18,257 nucleotides of DNA, taken from CAYSEW01 sp964430245 (GTDB taxonomy: Bacteria; Bacteroidota; Bacteroidia; Flavobacteriales_D; Parvicellaceae). The notes below the pieces were generated by a model. The model was not told the origin of the DNA, searched no databases, and saw nothing but the letters and a program-made list of their open reading frames with translations. A program made the position numbers and the translations under genes. Shown here in pieces: positions 1 through 7,356 of this stretch (position 1 is the first letter of the stretch; every line of letters starts with the position of its first letter). The stretch covers positions 1 to 18,257 of the forward strand of contig CAYSEW010000041.1 of assembly GCA_964430245.1 (NCBI GenBank), in the 5' to 3' direction.

Positions 1-2184
1 AACATCACTTGTAATGGAGATTTCTCAGACGAGTCATCTTCAGGAATATCATTATATGATTTAGGAACTTATACGCATGTTACTCAAGGCGCTACAGATA
101 TTAATGAGCATTTGTATTTTACTACAGGTGTTTACGATGCTAATGGAAGTTTCACAGCTTCAGGAGCAAGTGTAACAATTACCAATAACTTGGGAATTTT
201 AAAACTGGGTGGAACAGTTAGTTCATTAGGTACTCTTTCCACTTCTACAGGTACAGTTCACTACGATGGATCATCTGCGCAGTCTATAATAGCAGACACT
301 TATAATGGCCTTTGGACATATAACTCTACAAAAACATTGGCAGGATCTGTTACTGCAAATGGAGCTTTTGTTGTTGGCTCAGGAACAGTAGATGTTGGGT
401 CAAACACCTTTTCTGTTTCGGGAATTGCTAATGTAGATGGAACATTAACTTTAGGTTCAGGAACAATCAATGCATCAGGCACATCAGATATAGATGGGAC
501 ATTAAATATAGGCACAGGTACTTATAATGCAGATGGTACTTTCGATGCTACTAATGGTGAAATAGATTTTACTGGAGCAGGTAATTTAGTGCTCAGCTCA
601 ACAGTTACTTTTTTAGGAACTTTAGATCCTGCAGAAGGAACGGTAACTTACGATGGTGCAACTCAAACAATAGTTGCAGATAACTATCATAAGTTATCTA
701 TAGAAACAGCTGGAACCAAAATAGCTGGAGGTAATCTAGATGTAGATGGTTCATTGAATATTGCAAATACCGCATCTTGTGTTTTAGACCTCGATATTTA
801 TGCACTAAATTTAGCAGGAGACCTTACAGTTGGTTATAGAGATGGGTTGGATGCATCAGATGCTGCTTGCATCGTTATTTTTGATGGTGATGCTGATCAG
901 GGTGTAACTCATGCCGGAAATACTGAATCCTCAACTACTTTAACAACTCCTGTTAACGAAGATTTTCAAAGTATAACTGCAACTCAATATAGCGTAACTA
1001 CATCCTCTATATTTGGTTTAGGAAGCGAATGGTCTTACAGAGTAATTTCAGATAATGCAGCTTCAGTTGGAGGATGGCCATCTGGAGATGGAAAAGACCA
1101 TATTATAGGAAGTAGTGATGTAACCTCGTTTGCAAACTACTGGGGTGAAGTAATTAACTTTGGAGATAATGATGGTAGGGCTGGAGCTTCAGACAAATAT
1201 TTATTAATGTGTCCCTATGAAGATGGCGGATGGTTTGGTCATGGCGCTTTAAGGTTGACCTATGATCTAAGTGCTGCAGCTGGTGCTACAGATCTACAGT
1301 TAACTTTTTGGGGAATGGATTATGGAGATGAATATACATCAGGATCAGATGTTATTGCATGTAGCTTTGATAATGGGACTACCTGGATCAATTTAGATCA
1401 GCAATCTACAACATATTGTAATCCTGCTAATTCTGTGTCAGAAGGGACTCAAAATGTATGGATACAATATACGATAGACCTTGATGCTGCATTATCGGAT
1501 CTGGATCCAGATGGAGATCTTTCAAATTTCATGTTTGAAATAAGAAATTATGACAATTGGACAACCAATGGTCCTGATGGAGTAGGAGTTGATGATTTTG
1601 TCATTACCTATACGGCAAATACAACTGCAGATATTAATCCTACTTTTACAAATGTAACAGTCAATAATACTGGTTCTGGTATTACATTAAANNNNNNNNN
1701 NNNNNNNNNNNNNNNNNNNNNNNNNNNNNNNNNNNNNNNNNNNNNNNNNNNNNNNNNNNNNNNNNNNNNNNNNNNNNNNNNNNNNNNNNNNCAATTAGAT
1801 TATAATTTTGTAGATGGTAACCCTATGGATGGTTTAAGCTACTACCGATTAACTCAGGTGGATTACGATGGAGTGTCTAAAACCTTCTCTCCGGTGAGTG
1901 TTTCATGCAGTACAATTGGTTCAGGTCTGCCTATAGCTGTATATCCAAACCCAGTAGTAAATGAGTTCATTATTGAGTTGGAGCTAGATCAGCATCAGGG
2001 TAAGGATGTTTATTATAATATTCTTGATGCTAGAGGTGTTATAGTACAATCAAATAATATTGCACTTAACAGAGGATTTAATCAACATAACATCGATGTT
2101 CAAAACCTTCCGAATGGAGTTTATATTCTAAGATTTATTAATACTAAGAATCATATTTCTGAGACTAGAATTGTAAAAAGGTAA
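1..2184 (+). CDS. T9SS-secreted repeat-rich surface protein, 5'-truncated and interrupted by gap
   Basis: The reading frame is open from the first base of the window, so the true start lies upstream. The N-terminal half is low-complexity, Gly/Thr/Asp-rich sequence in short beta-strand-like repeats. Two 19-residue units (nt 424-480 and 481-537) share the pattern DGTL.(L/I)G(S/T)GT.NA.G, and a larger unit with the pattern LGTL...GTV.YDG recurs at about nt 223 and 610. Roughly nt 955-1612 resembles a MAM-like or 'choice-of-anchor' beta-sandwich (FEIRNYDNW, then DGVGVDDFVI). After the N gap comes SYYRLTQVDYDG, the usual lead-in to Bacteroidetes type A sorting domains, then YPNPVVNEF and a C-terminal beta domain ending in IVKR, which is the T9SS export signal. 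The likely role is a surface adhesin or structural protein; no catalytic motif is visible. The frame matches across the gap, but the gap length is probably arbitrary. The TAA abuts the stop codon of the opposite-strand gene. Confidence 0.85.
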   Translation, partial: NITCNGDFSDESSSGISLYDLGTYTHVTQGATDINEHLYFTTGVYDANGSFTASGASVTITNNLGILKLGGTVSSLGTLSTSTGTVHYDGSSAQSIIADTYNGLWTYNSTKTLAGSVTANGAFVVGSGTVDVGSNTFSVSGIANVDGTLTLGSGTINASGTSDIDGTLNIGTGTYNADGTFDATNGEIDFTGAGNLVLSSTVTFLGTLDPAEGTVTYDGATQTIVADNYHKLSIETAGTKIAGGNLDVDGSLNIANTASCVLDLDIYALNLAGDLTVGYRDGLDASDAACIVIFDGDADQGVTHAGNTESSTTLTTPVNEDFQSITATQYSVTTSSIFGLGSEWSYRVISDNAASVGGWPSGDGKDHIIGSSDVTSFANYWGEVINFGDNDGRAGASDKYLLMCPYEDGGWFGHGALRLTYDLSAAAGATDLQLTFWGMDYGDEYTSGSDVIACSFDNGTTWINLDQQSTTYCNPANSVSEGTQNVWIQYTIDLDAALSDLDPDGDLSNFMFEIRNYDNWTTNGPDGVGVDDFVITYTANTTADINPTFTNVTVNNTGSGITLXXXXXXXXXXXXXXXXXXXXXXXXXXXXXXXXXXQLDYNFVDGNPMDGLSYYRLTQVDYDGVSKTFSPVSVSCSTIGSGLPIAVYPNPVVNEFIIELELDQHQGKDVYYNILDARGVIVQSNNIALNRGFNQHNIDVQNLPNGVYILRFINTKNHISETRIVKR
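1692..1791. other. Assembly gap (100 N)
   Basis: Exactly 100 undetermined bases lie inside the surface-protein gene. A run of exactly 100 N is the usual placeholder for a gap of unknown size, so the true length of the protein and frame continuity are not known. The gap falls between the MAM-like region and the C-terminal sorting module, where repeated domains commonly break short-read assemblies. Confidence 0.97.
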
Positions 2185-3417
2185 TTAGGATGCGATTTTC
2201 ATAAGGTAGGCACATAAAATTGCACCATATGTACCTAGGGCGTAACCAAGTACAGCAAGTAATACACCTACTGGAGCAAGGCTTGGATGAAAAGCAGAAG
2301 CAACTATTGGAGCTGAAGCTGCACCTCCAACATTGGCTTTACTTCCAACGGCTAAGAAGAAAAAAGGAGCTCTAATTATTTTTGCAACTAATGTGAGTAA
2401 ACCAACATGAAAAATCATCCATATTAATCCAACTACTATTAATATTGGTTCTTCAAATGCTTTTGTTATGTCCATTTTCATTCCAATAATAGCAACTAAT
2501 AAATAGATAAAAACACTACCTAACTTTGATGCTCCTGCACCCTCTAGCTTTCTCATCTTAGTAAATGATAGACTTAATCCAAATGTAGTAGCTACCACTA
2601 CGATCCAAAAGAAATGATTGCCAAGTACAGTTGAAGCTATTGCAGGAATAGATAATGTATATGAGGAGATAATATCAGCTAGAAAATGAGATAATCCTAC
2701 CCCCCCTAATGCAATGGCTACTATTTTAATTAAGTCATTAAAAGTGGTAGTTCTTTCTACTTGTGAGCTATAATTTTCCATTTTATCTTTAAGCTCATCT
2801 ATTGCAGATGAATCAGCTTTAAGCCACTTATCAATTTTTGCTGCTTTTCCTGCTCCATATAAAATAAAAGCCATCCAAATATTAGCAACTACAATATCTA
2901 CGGTTATCATAGCACCATATTTAGAAGGATTGTATTCGTAAAGTTCAAGCATTGCTGTTTGATTGGCCCCACCACCAATCCAGCTTCCAGCCAAAGTAGA
3001 TAGACCTCTCCAAATAGCATCAAATCCTACACCACTTACAGTTTCAGGAGAAAATAATGAAGTGATCATGATGGCAATAGGACCACCTAAAATAATACCA
3101 ACAGTAGCAGTAAAGAACATGATAAGTGCTTTTGGACCTAATTTAAAAACACCTCTAAGGTCTGTACTAAGTGTCATAAGAATCAATGCTGCAGGAAGAA
3201 AATAATTTTTGGCTACTGGCCAAAGTGAAGAATGCTCTGCTGAAATAACTCCAAAAGTGCTGAATAAAGAAGGAATCAAATAGCATAAAAGAAGAGCAGG
3301 AATTATTTTAAAAAAGACAGAAAGTGACTTTTGTTGGGTAGCATAAAATATAATTCCTAGAGAGCTAACAAGTAGACCTAATACTACAGCATCATTGGTG
3401 ATAAATGGTTCATTCAT
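2185..3417 (-). CDS. DUF819 family integral membrane protein (YjcL-like)
   Basis: This 410-residue, very hydrophobic protein has about ten membrane segments. It carries the two glycine-rich signatures I associate with DUF819: GSWIGGGANQTAM at residues 144-156 and SKANVGGAASAPIVA at 359-373. They lie in equivalent places in the two halves, suggesting an inverted internal repeat as in many secondary transporters. A cytoplasmic charged loop (about 193-228) separates the halves. The family is thought to be transporter-like, but I know of no established substrate, so none is assigned. The length is normal for the family. It is the last gene of the leftward block, 17 bases after the DksA-like gene. 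Its TAA is directly adjacent to the stop of the rightward surface-protein gene. Start ATG is at 3417-3415. Confidence 0.88.
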   Translation of the reverse strand: MNEPFITNDAVVLGLLVSSLGIIFYATQQKSLSVFFKIIPALLLCYLIPSLFSTFGVISAEHSSLWPVAKNYFLPAALILMTLSTDLRGVFKLGPKALIMFFTATVGIILGGPIAIMITSLFSPETVSGVGFDAIWRGLSTLAGSWIGGGANQTAMLELYEYNPSKYGAMITVDIVVANIWMAFILYGAGKAAKIDKWLKADSSAIDELKDKMENYSSQVERTTTFNDLIKIVAIALGGVGLSHFLADIISSYTLSIPAIASTVLGNHFFWIVVVATTFGLSLSFTKMRKLEGAGASKLGSVFIYLLVAIIGMKMDITKAFEEPILIVVGLIWMIFHVGLLTLVAKIIRAPFFFLAVGSKANVGGAASAPIVASAFHPSLAPVGVLLAVLGYALGTYGAILCAYLMKIAS

Positions 3418-3434
3418 TTGTAATAATTATTGAG

Positions 3435-3773
3435 TTAATGTTTAGAAGCACATTTTATACAAATGTTACTTTCAGGCATCAAAAGTAATCTTCCTTCTTG
3501 AATTTCACTATTGCAGATCCTACATTTTCCAAAATCTGGTTCGTTTATTCTAGAGAGAGCAATTTGTAATTTTTTTAATTTTTCTTCTGCTTTTCTTAAT
3601 GCTCTATCGTTAATTGATTTATTGTTTATGGCATCCATTCTACTGATTCTTCCTATAGCATTTTCAGGCTCAATTGGTGCAGTGAATTGTTTGAGATCTT
3701 CAATTTCTTGTTTAGTAAATAAAATACGTTCATTTATTTTTTCATTTACCTTTTTAAGTTTTTGGGATTCCAT
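3435..3773 (-). CDS. TraR/DksA-type zinc-finger protein
   Basis: This 112-residue soluble protein has a charged helical N-terminal part (about 1-75) and a C4 zinc finger: C84 and C87 (CRIC), C105 and C108 (CIKC). The segment RLLLMPESNICIKC matches the DksA/TraR finger pattern. At the predicted coiled-coil tip it has GRISRMDAINN (41-51), resembling the acidic D..DxA tip with which DksA reaches into the RNA polymerase secondary channel. It is shorter than E. coli DksA (151 residues) and lacks most of the N-terminal region. The expected role is modulation of RNA polymerase, possibly linked to (p)ppGpp; that is inferred from the family. It starts only 8 bases after the stop of the upstream PP2C phosphatase gene, so the two are very probably co-transcribed. 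Confidence 0.88.
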   Translation of the reverse strand: MESQKLKKVNEKINERILFTKQEIEDLKQFTAPIEPENAIGRISRMDAINNKSINDRALRKAEEKLKKLQIALSRINEPDFGKCRICNSEIQEGRLLLMPESNICIKCASKH

Positions 3774-3781
3774 GAATTAAA

Positions 3782-5287
3782 TTAAAATAAAATGCCAATT
3801 ATAAGGATGTCGTCTATTTGTTCAAGATTTCCTTTCCAACTAATAAGCTCCTTATTTAGTAAATCATATTGCTCTTTTGTGCTGAGGTTATGGTTTTTAA
3901 TAAGAAAATTCTTGAAATTCTTATTCATGTACTTTTTACTTTTAGCACCTCCAAATTGATCTGGAAATCCATCCGAATACATGTAAAATTTATCACCTTC
4001 TTTTATGTTAACAGTATGAGACCTAAAATTCCCTTTTTTATAAGTATCACCTCCGCCAATTGGAAATCTGTTTCCTTTTATCTCTTTTAATTCATCATTA
4101 TTTATAATGATTAGAGGTCTGAGTGCACCAGCATAGTGAACAACCATTTTGTCATTTTCTATACAGCATAAACTAATGTCCATACCATCTTTACTTTGTG
4201 TTTCATAATCTTTAGTCGACAATGCTTCGTTCACTCCTTTTTCAAGCTGGTCTAAAATATTTCCAGGATCTAAATTGGTGTCTTTTTTGTTGTTAATAAT
4301 TTCATTTAGAACAGAATTACCTATCATGCTCATTAATGCACCAGGAATTCCATGCCCTGTACAATCAGCACATGCTATTAAAGTGGTGTTTCCAACATTT
4401 CTACACCAGTAAAAATCACCACTTACAATGTCTTTTGGTCTATAGAAAATAAAGCTATTAGGAAGAGATTTGTCTATGTATTCCTTATCAGGTAATATAG
4501 CAAGTTGTATTTTTTTTGCATAATTTATAGAATCTGTAAGATCCTTATTCTTTATTTCAATTTCTTTTTTCTGATGATAAAGTGCTAGCTTAATTTTTTC
4601 ATCCTCTTTAAGAATTTTTTTCATGTAAGGGAGTAATAGGATAGCAATGAATAGAATTACTCCAAGGGAGATCATTGTTTTGTTAAAATATTCATCCCAT
4701 ATCTCTTGGTCGAGTTCTGTTAAGTTTATATCAGATTGCACAATGCTAATTGTTTCACCTTTAGCATTTTTTATTGGATAGAATCCAGAGATCCATTCCC
4801 CATTTTCTGTAGAGTATCTTTCGATCACTCCTCCTTTTTCATAATTGGTTTTTAATATTTCAGGAAAAAGTTCATACTTGTGTCTATAAAAAACGCTCCC
4901 TCCGGTTACACCGAATTGAAAAACACCCTCATCTTTATTGTAAACAAGTGTATAAAGAATGTCATTTAAATGATTGTATGCTTTTGCTTTATTCAAGATA
5001 TTTTGAATTTTTAAAAAGCAGCTATCATTAATATGATTTTCTGCATTAATATCATTTATGAATTGATTGTTATTCAAAAGGTTCTCAAGGCAATCGCCAT
5101 CTATTTGAATGGCTACAGTAGCAGAAATAGATTGTAGTTTTTCTGAGCTTAATTTATCATATAGATTTTTTTCATGATAAAATCCGTAGATTAAGAAGAA
5201 ACCTGTTATAAATAGGATCAAAATATAAATAGCAACCATGATTCTGGTAGAAGAGTTGTTTAATATTTGATTAAATAGATTGCTCAT
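3782..5287 (-). CDS. Membrane-anchored PP2C/SpoIIE-type serine phosphatase with extracytoplasmic sensor region
   Basis: The 501-residue protein has one membrane helix at about 16-36, an extracytoplasmic region at about 37-204, a second helix at about 205-221, a charged probably coiled-coil linker at 225-258, and a SpoIIE/RsbU-type PP2C phosphatase domain from about 265 to the end. Phosphatase motifs include RPKDIVSGDFYW (283-294), ADCTGHGIPGALMSMIG (307-323), GMDISL (368-373), YSDG (437-440) and a terminal DDILI. The metal-binding acids (D291, D308, D370, D439, D492/D493) appear intact. The linker motif SINYAKKIQLAILPD is typical of Bacteroidetes proteins of this class. Such enzymes usually dephosphorylate anti-sigma-factor antagonists or other regulators; the target here is unknown and no partner-switching protein is encoded nearby. 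It lies 49 bases after the methyltransferase gene and 8 bases before the DksA-like gene. Confidence 0.9.
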   Translation of the reverse strand: MSNLFNQILNNSSTRIMVAIYILILFITGFFLIYGFYHEKNLYDKLSSEKLQSISATVAIQIDGDCLENLLNNNQFINDINAENHINDSCFLKIQNILNKAKAYNHLNDILYTLVYNKDEGVFQFGVTGGSVFYRHKYELFPEILKTNYEKGGVIERYSTENGEWISGFYPIKNAKGETISIVQSDINLTELDQEIWDEYFNKTMISLGVILFIAILLLPYMKKILKEDEKIKLALYHQKKEIEIKNKDLTDSINYAKKIQLAILPDKEYIDKSLPNSFIFYRPKDIVSGDFYWCRNVGNTTLIACADCTGHGIPGALMSMIGNSVLNEIINNKKDTNLDPGNILDQLEKGVNEALSTKDYETQSKDGMDISLCCIENDKMVVHYAGALRPLIIINNDELKEIKGNRFPIGGGDTYKKGNFRSHTVNIKEGDKFYMYSDGFPDQFGGAKSKKYMNKNFKNFLIKNHNLSTKEQYDLLNKELISWKGNLEQIDDILIIGILF

Positions 5288-5301
5288 GGTTAATTCTTAT
5301 C

Positions 5302-5309
5302 CGAATATA
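5302..5309 (-). promoter_or_regulatory. Candidate -7 element upstream of PP2C gene
   Basis: Minus-strand TATATTCG differs at one position from the Bacteroidetes -7 consensus TAnnTTTG and lies 14 bases before the ATG of the phosphatase gene, in the only sizeable gap (49 bases) inside the block. No convincing TTG -33 element is seen, so an internal promoter is only possible. Confidence 0.25.
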
Positions 5310-5336
5310 AATAAATAGAGTATTAAGATACTTTAA

Positions 5337-6479
5337 TTATTCTTTTTTCTTTTTAAGACTCCCTTTGTATATGGGGATATATATCAATTTGCATTCCAAA
5401 GGCCCATTGAATAATGTTTTTTTTCTTTTAGGTTTTAAACCAATGTGTTTTATTGCTTGTAAATTTCCTGATAGTATCCAGGCATTATAATTTTCCCAGA
5501 AATGTTTTAATCTACTTCCTATGTTATTATATAGCTCATTAATATGGTCGTTTTTAAGCCTTTGATCATAAGGAGGATTCATTATTAGCATTCCTTCTTC
5601 CTCAGGTTTGGATAAATTAAAATAATCAGATTGTTCAATTTTAATCTTGTCAGAAGGGTCAAACATTTTAATATTTTCCTTTGTCATAGAAACAGCTGAT
5701 AAGCTAATGTCATACCCATAAATAATAGCAGAGGATTGACATATATTATTCTTTGCTTTTTCTCTTAATGAATCCCATATTTCAGGGACATGTTCTTTAG
5801 ATTTTTCAAATCCAAACCTGTTTCTTAATATTCCTGGAGCAATCTTATAAGACTTCATGAGTGCTTCTGCAACAAATGTCCCTGATCCACACATAGGATC
5901 AATTAATGGAATACTTTGGTCCCATCCAGAAAACTCTAGAATACTTGCAGCAACTACTTCATTTAAAGGTGCTTCTCCAGTAAGCTTTCTGTACCCTCTT
6001 TTAAATAGAGGAGTCCCAGAAGTATTCCATAGGATATTCACTTTGTCATCAGATATTCTAACAACAAATTGCATGTCCGGTTCATCTCTATCTACATTTG
6101 GCCTGCTTCCATCTATTTTTCTAAATCGATCAACCAATGCATCCTTAATTTTGAGTGCTACATATTGTGAATGCGTGAAAAATCTGGAATGAACAATTGA
6201 AGAAATAGAAAAGGTTTGATCTTTAGTCATGTATTTTTCCCATTCAATTTGATGAGCATATTTATACAATATGTTTTCATGAGAAGCTTTAAAAGAATGT
6301 AAATGCACCAATACATCAATTGAAAATCTCGACCATAAATTAATCTTATAAACATCCTCCATATTGCCTTCAATAGAAACAGCACGTTTTTGAATAGTAG
6401 CGTTTTTTCCTGTTATTGAGTGTATTTCAGCTTGTAAGATCTCTTCAAGGCCAGCGTATGTTCTAATAGCAATTTTCAT
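5337..6479 (-). CDS. THUMP-domain class I SAM-dependent RNA methyltransferase (RlmL N-half / YpsC-like)
   Basis: The 380-residue protein begins with a ferredoxin-like and THUMP RNA-binding region (about 1-155), followed by the family signature LFKRGYRKLTGEAPLNE (158-174). A Rossmann methyltransferase domain follows with SAM motif I DPMCGSGT (194-201), motif II GYDIS (255-259) and catalytic motif IV NPPY (301-304). NPPY marks N-methylation of an exocyclic amino group. The family includes the 23S rRNA m2G2445 methyltransferase half of E. coli RlmL and Bacillus YpsC, so guanine-N2 methylation of 23S rRNA is the best guess; the exact base is not shown by sequence. It lacks the second (RlmK) methyltransferase half of E. 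coli RlmL. The very basic tail (KKKK) may bind RNA. Its ATG overlaps the preceding stop as ATGA (6479-6476), implying translational coupling. Confidence 0.9.
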   Translation of the reverse strand: MKIAIRTYAGLEEILQAEIHSITGKNATIQKRAVSIEGNMEDVYKINLWSRFSIDVLVHLHSFKASHENILYKYAHQIEWEKYMTKDQTFSISSIVHSRFFTHSQYVALKIKDALVDRFRKIDGSRPNVDRDEPDMQFVVRISDDKVNILWNTSGTPLFKRGYRKLTGEAPLNEVVAASILEFSGWDQSIPLIDPMCGSGTFVAEALMKSYKIAPGILRNRFGFEKSKEHVPEIWDSLREKAKNNICQSSAIIYGYDISLSAVSMTKENIKMFDPSDKIKIEQSDYFNLSKPEEEGMLIMNPPYDQRLKNDHINELYNNIGSRLKHFWENYNAWILSGNLQAIKHIGLKPKRKKTLFNGPLECKLIYIPIYKGSLKKKKE

Positions 6480-7234
6480 TCTTTTTCATCTTCATCATCT
6501 TCAACCTCTTCGAAATCAACATAGATGTCTTCTTCTGGGTCTACTTTTTCTTCCTGATTGTTAAATGGGTTCTTAGTGTTGTTCATGTTGTTGAACTGTT
6601 CAAATATTGTAGAGGATTTTTTCTTTCTAACTGGTTTGCCGCTAAATAATGAATAGATGTTTTGAAATAGATTTCTAATAGTACTGATTCCTCTGAAAAT
6701 CATGGTCATCAAGAAAAAGAAACCAATGAATCTAATGATCCAACCTATGATTGGGGTATGATAAAACTCTAGAATGTTATCAAGAAACCATGAGTTGATG
6801 GCATTGTCAACCAATAAAGGGTTTCCAATAGATATTGCATAAAGTATCATTGTAAGTCCAATAAGGTGAGGTTCGTATTTTAAAACGCCATCATTTCGAG
6901 TTTTTGAAACAAAGCTTTTGAATTGAAAGATCATTTTATTTCTTTCCATCTTTCCCGTTAGGTATAGTAAAAGGACAAATCCTCCTGTTATAATAAACAA
7001 AGAGCTTTGCTCATTATTTATGATGTTTCTAGGGTCATTAATAAATTTTAATGAAGAAAGAAATGTCAATGAACCTATAAAGTAATATTGAAGGGTTTTA
7101 AAAATATAATTTTCTAATTCACTGGAATTGGCTCTGCTCAGGATCATTTTTGGTAAGGTAGCAAGTAGAAACCAAATCAAGCTAAATACAATATAGATTA
7201 TCCCCAAAAAGAAGATATAGTATAAAATTTCCAT
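6476..7234 (-). CDS. Five-helix membrane protein with acidic C-terminal tail, function unknown
   Basis: I do not recognise this 252-residue protein. Hydrophobic segments at about 4-27, 44-64, 77-94, 121-139 and 161-182 suggest five membrane helices. A basic stretch (KKK at 204-206) then leads into a hydrophilic Asn-rich linker and a strongly acidic tail: 16 of the last 25 residues are Asp or Glu. The positive-inside pattern suggests the basic and acidic tail is cytoplasmic. It is the first gene of the leftward block and overlaps the rRNA methyltransferase start by four bases, so its production is probably coupled to that enzyme. The start ATG (7234-7232) is supported by a good promoter immediately upstream. 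The tail might interact with basic partners or RNA-binding proteins, but this is speculation. Confidence 0.75.
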   Translation of the reverse strand: MEILYYIFFLGIIYIVFSLIWFLLATLPKMILSRANSSELENYIFKTLQYYFIGSLTFLSSLKFINDPRNIINNEQSSLFIITGGFVLLLYLTGKMERNKMIFQFKSFVSKTRNDGVLKYEPHLIGLTMILYAISIGNPLLVDNAINSWFLDNILEFYHTPIIGWIIRFIGFFFLMTMIFRGISTIRNLFQNIYSLFSGKPVRKKKSSTIFEQFNNMNNTKNPFNNQEEKVDPEEDIYVDFEEVEDDEDEKE

Positions 7235-7238
7235 GGCG

Positions 7239-7266
7239 CAAAGATATATTTTAAAAAGAGCAACAA
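7239..7266 (-). promoter_or_regulatory. Promoter of the five-gene leftward block
   Basis: On the minus strand, TTG (7266-7264), a 17-base spacer and TATCTTTG (7246-7239) match the Bacteroidetes -33/-7 pattern; the -7 is a perfect TAnnTTTG. Transcription would begin within a few bases of the ATG at 7234, so the mRNA may be leaderless or nearly so. Confidence 0.5.
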
Positions 7267-7327
7267 TATAATAATCATTATTTTAAAGTCACTTATCCTT
7301 TTTATAGGTCTTTTTTTCTATTATAAT

Positions 7328-7335
7328 TATATTCG
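7328..7335 (+). promoter_or_regulatory. Candidate -7 element for the S46 peptidase gene
   Basis: TATATTCG has one mismatch to TAnnTTTG and lies 21 bases before the ATG at 7357, in the 122-base divergent intergenic region. No clear TTG is present at the -33 distance, only a T-rich tract. Confidence 0.3.
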
Positions 7336-7356
7336 CAAAGGTTTTAAAATAATAGT

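Noticed and set aside
300..515. Open frame on the minus strand inside the surface-protein gene
   Set aside because: It is the antisense shadow of the repeat region, and its Pro/Val-rich composition mirrors Gly/Thr codons. No start context or homology supports it.
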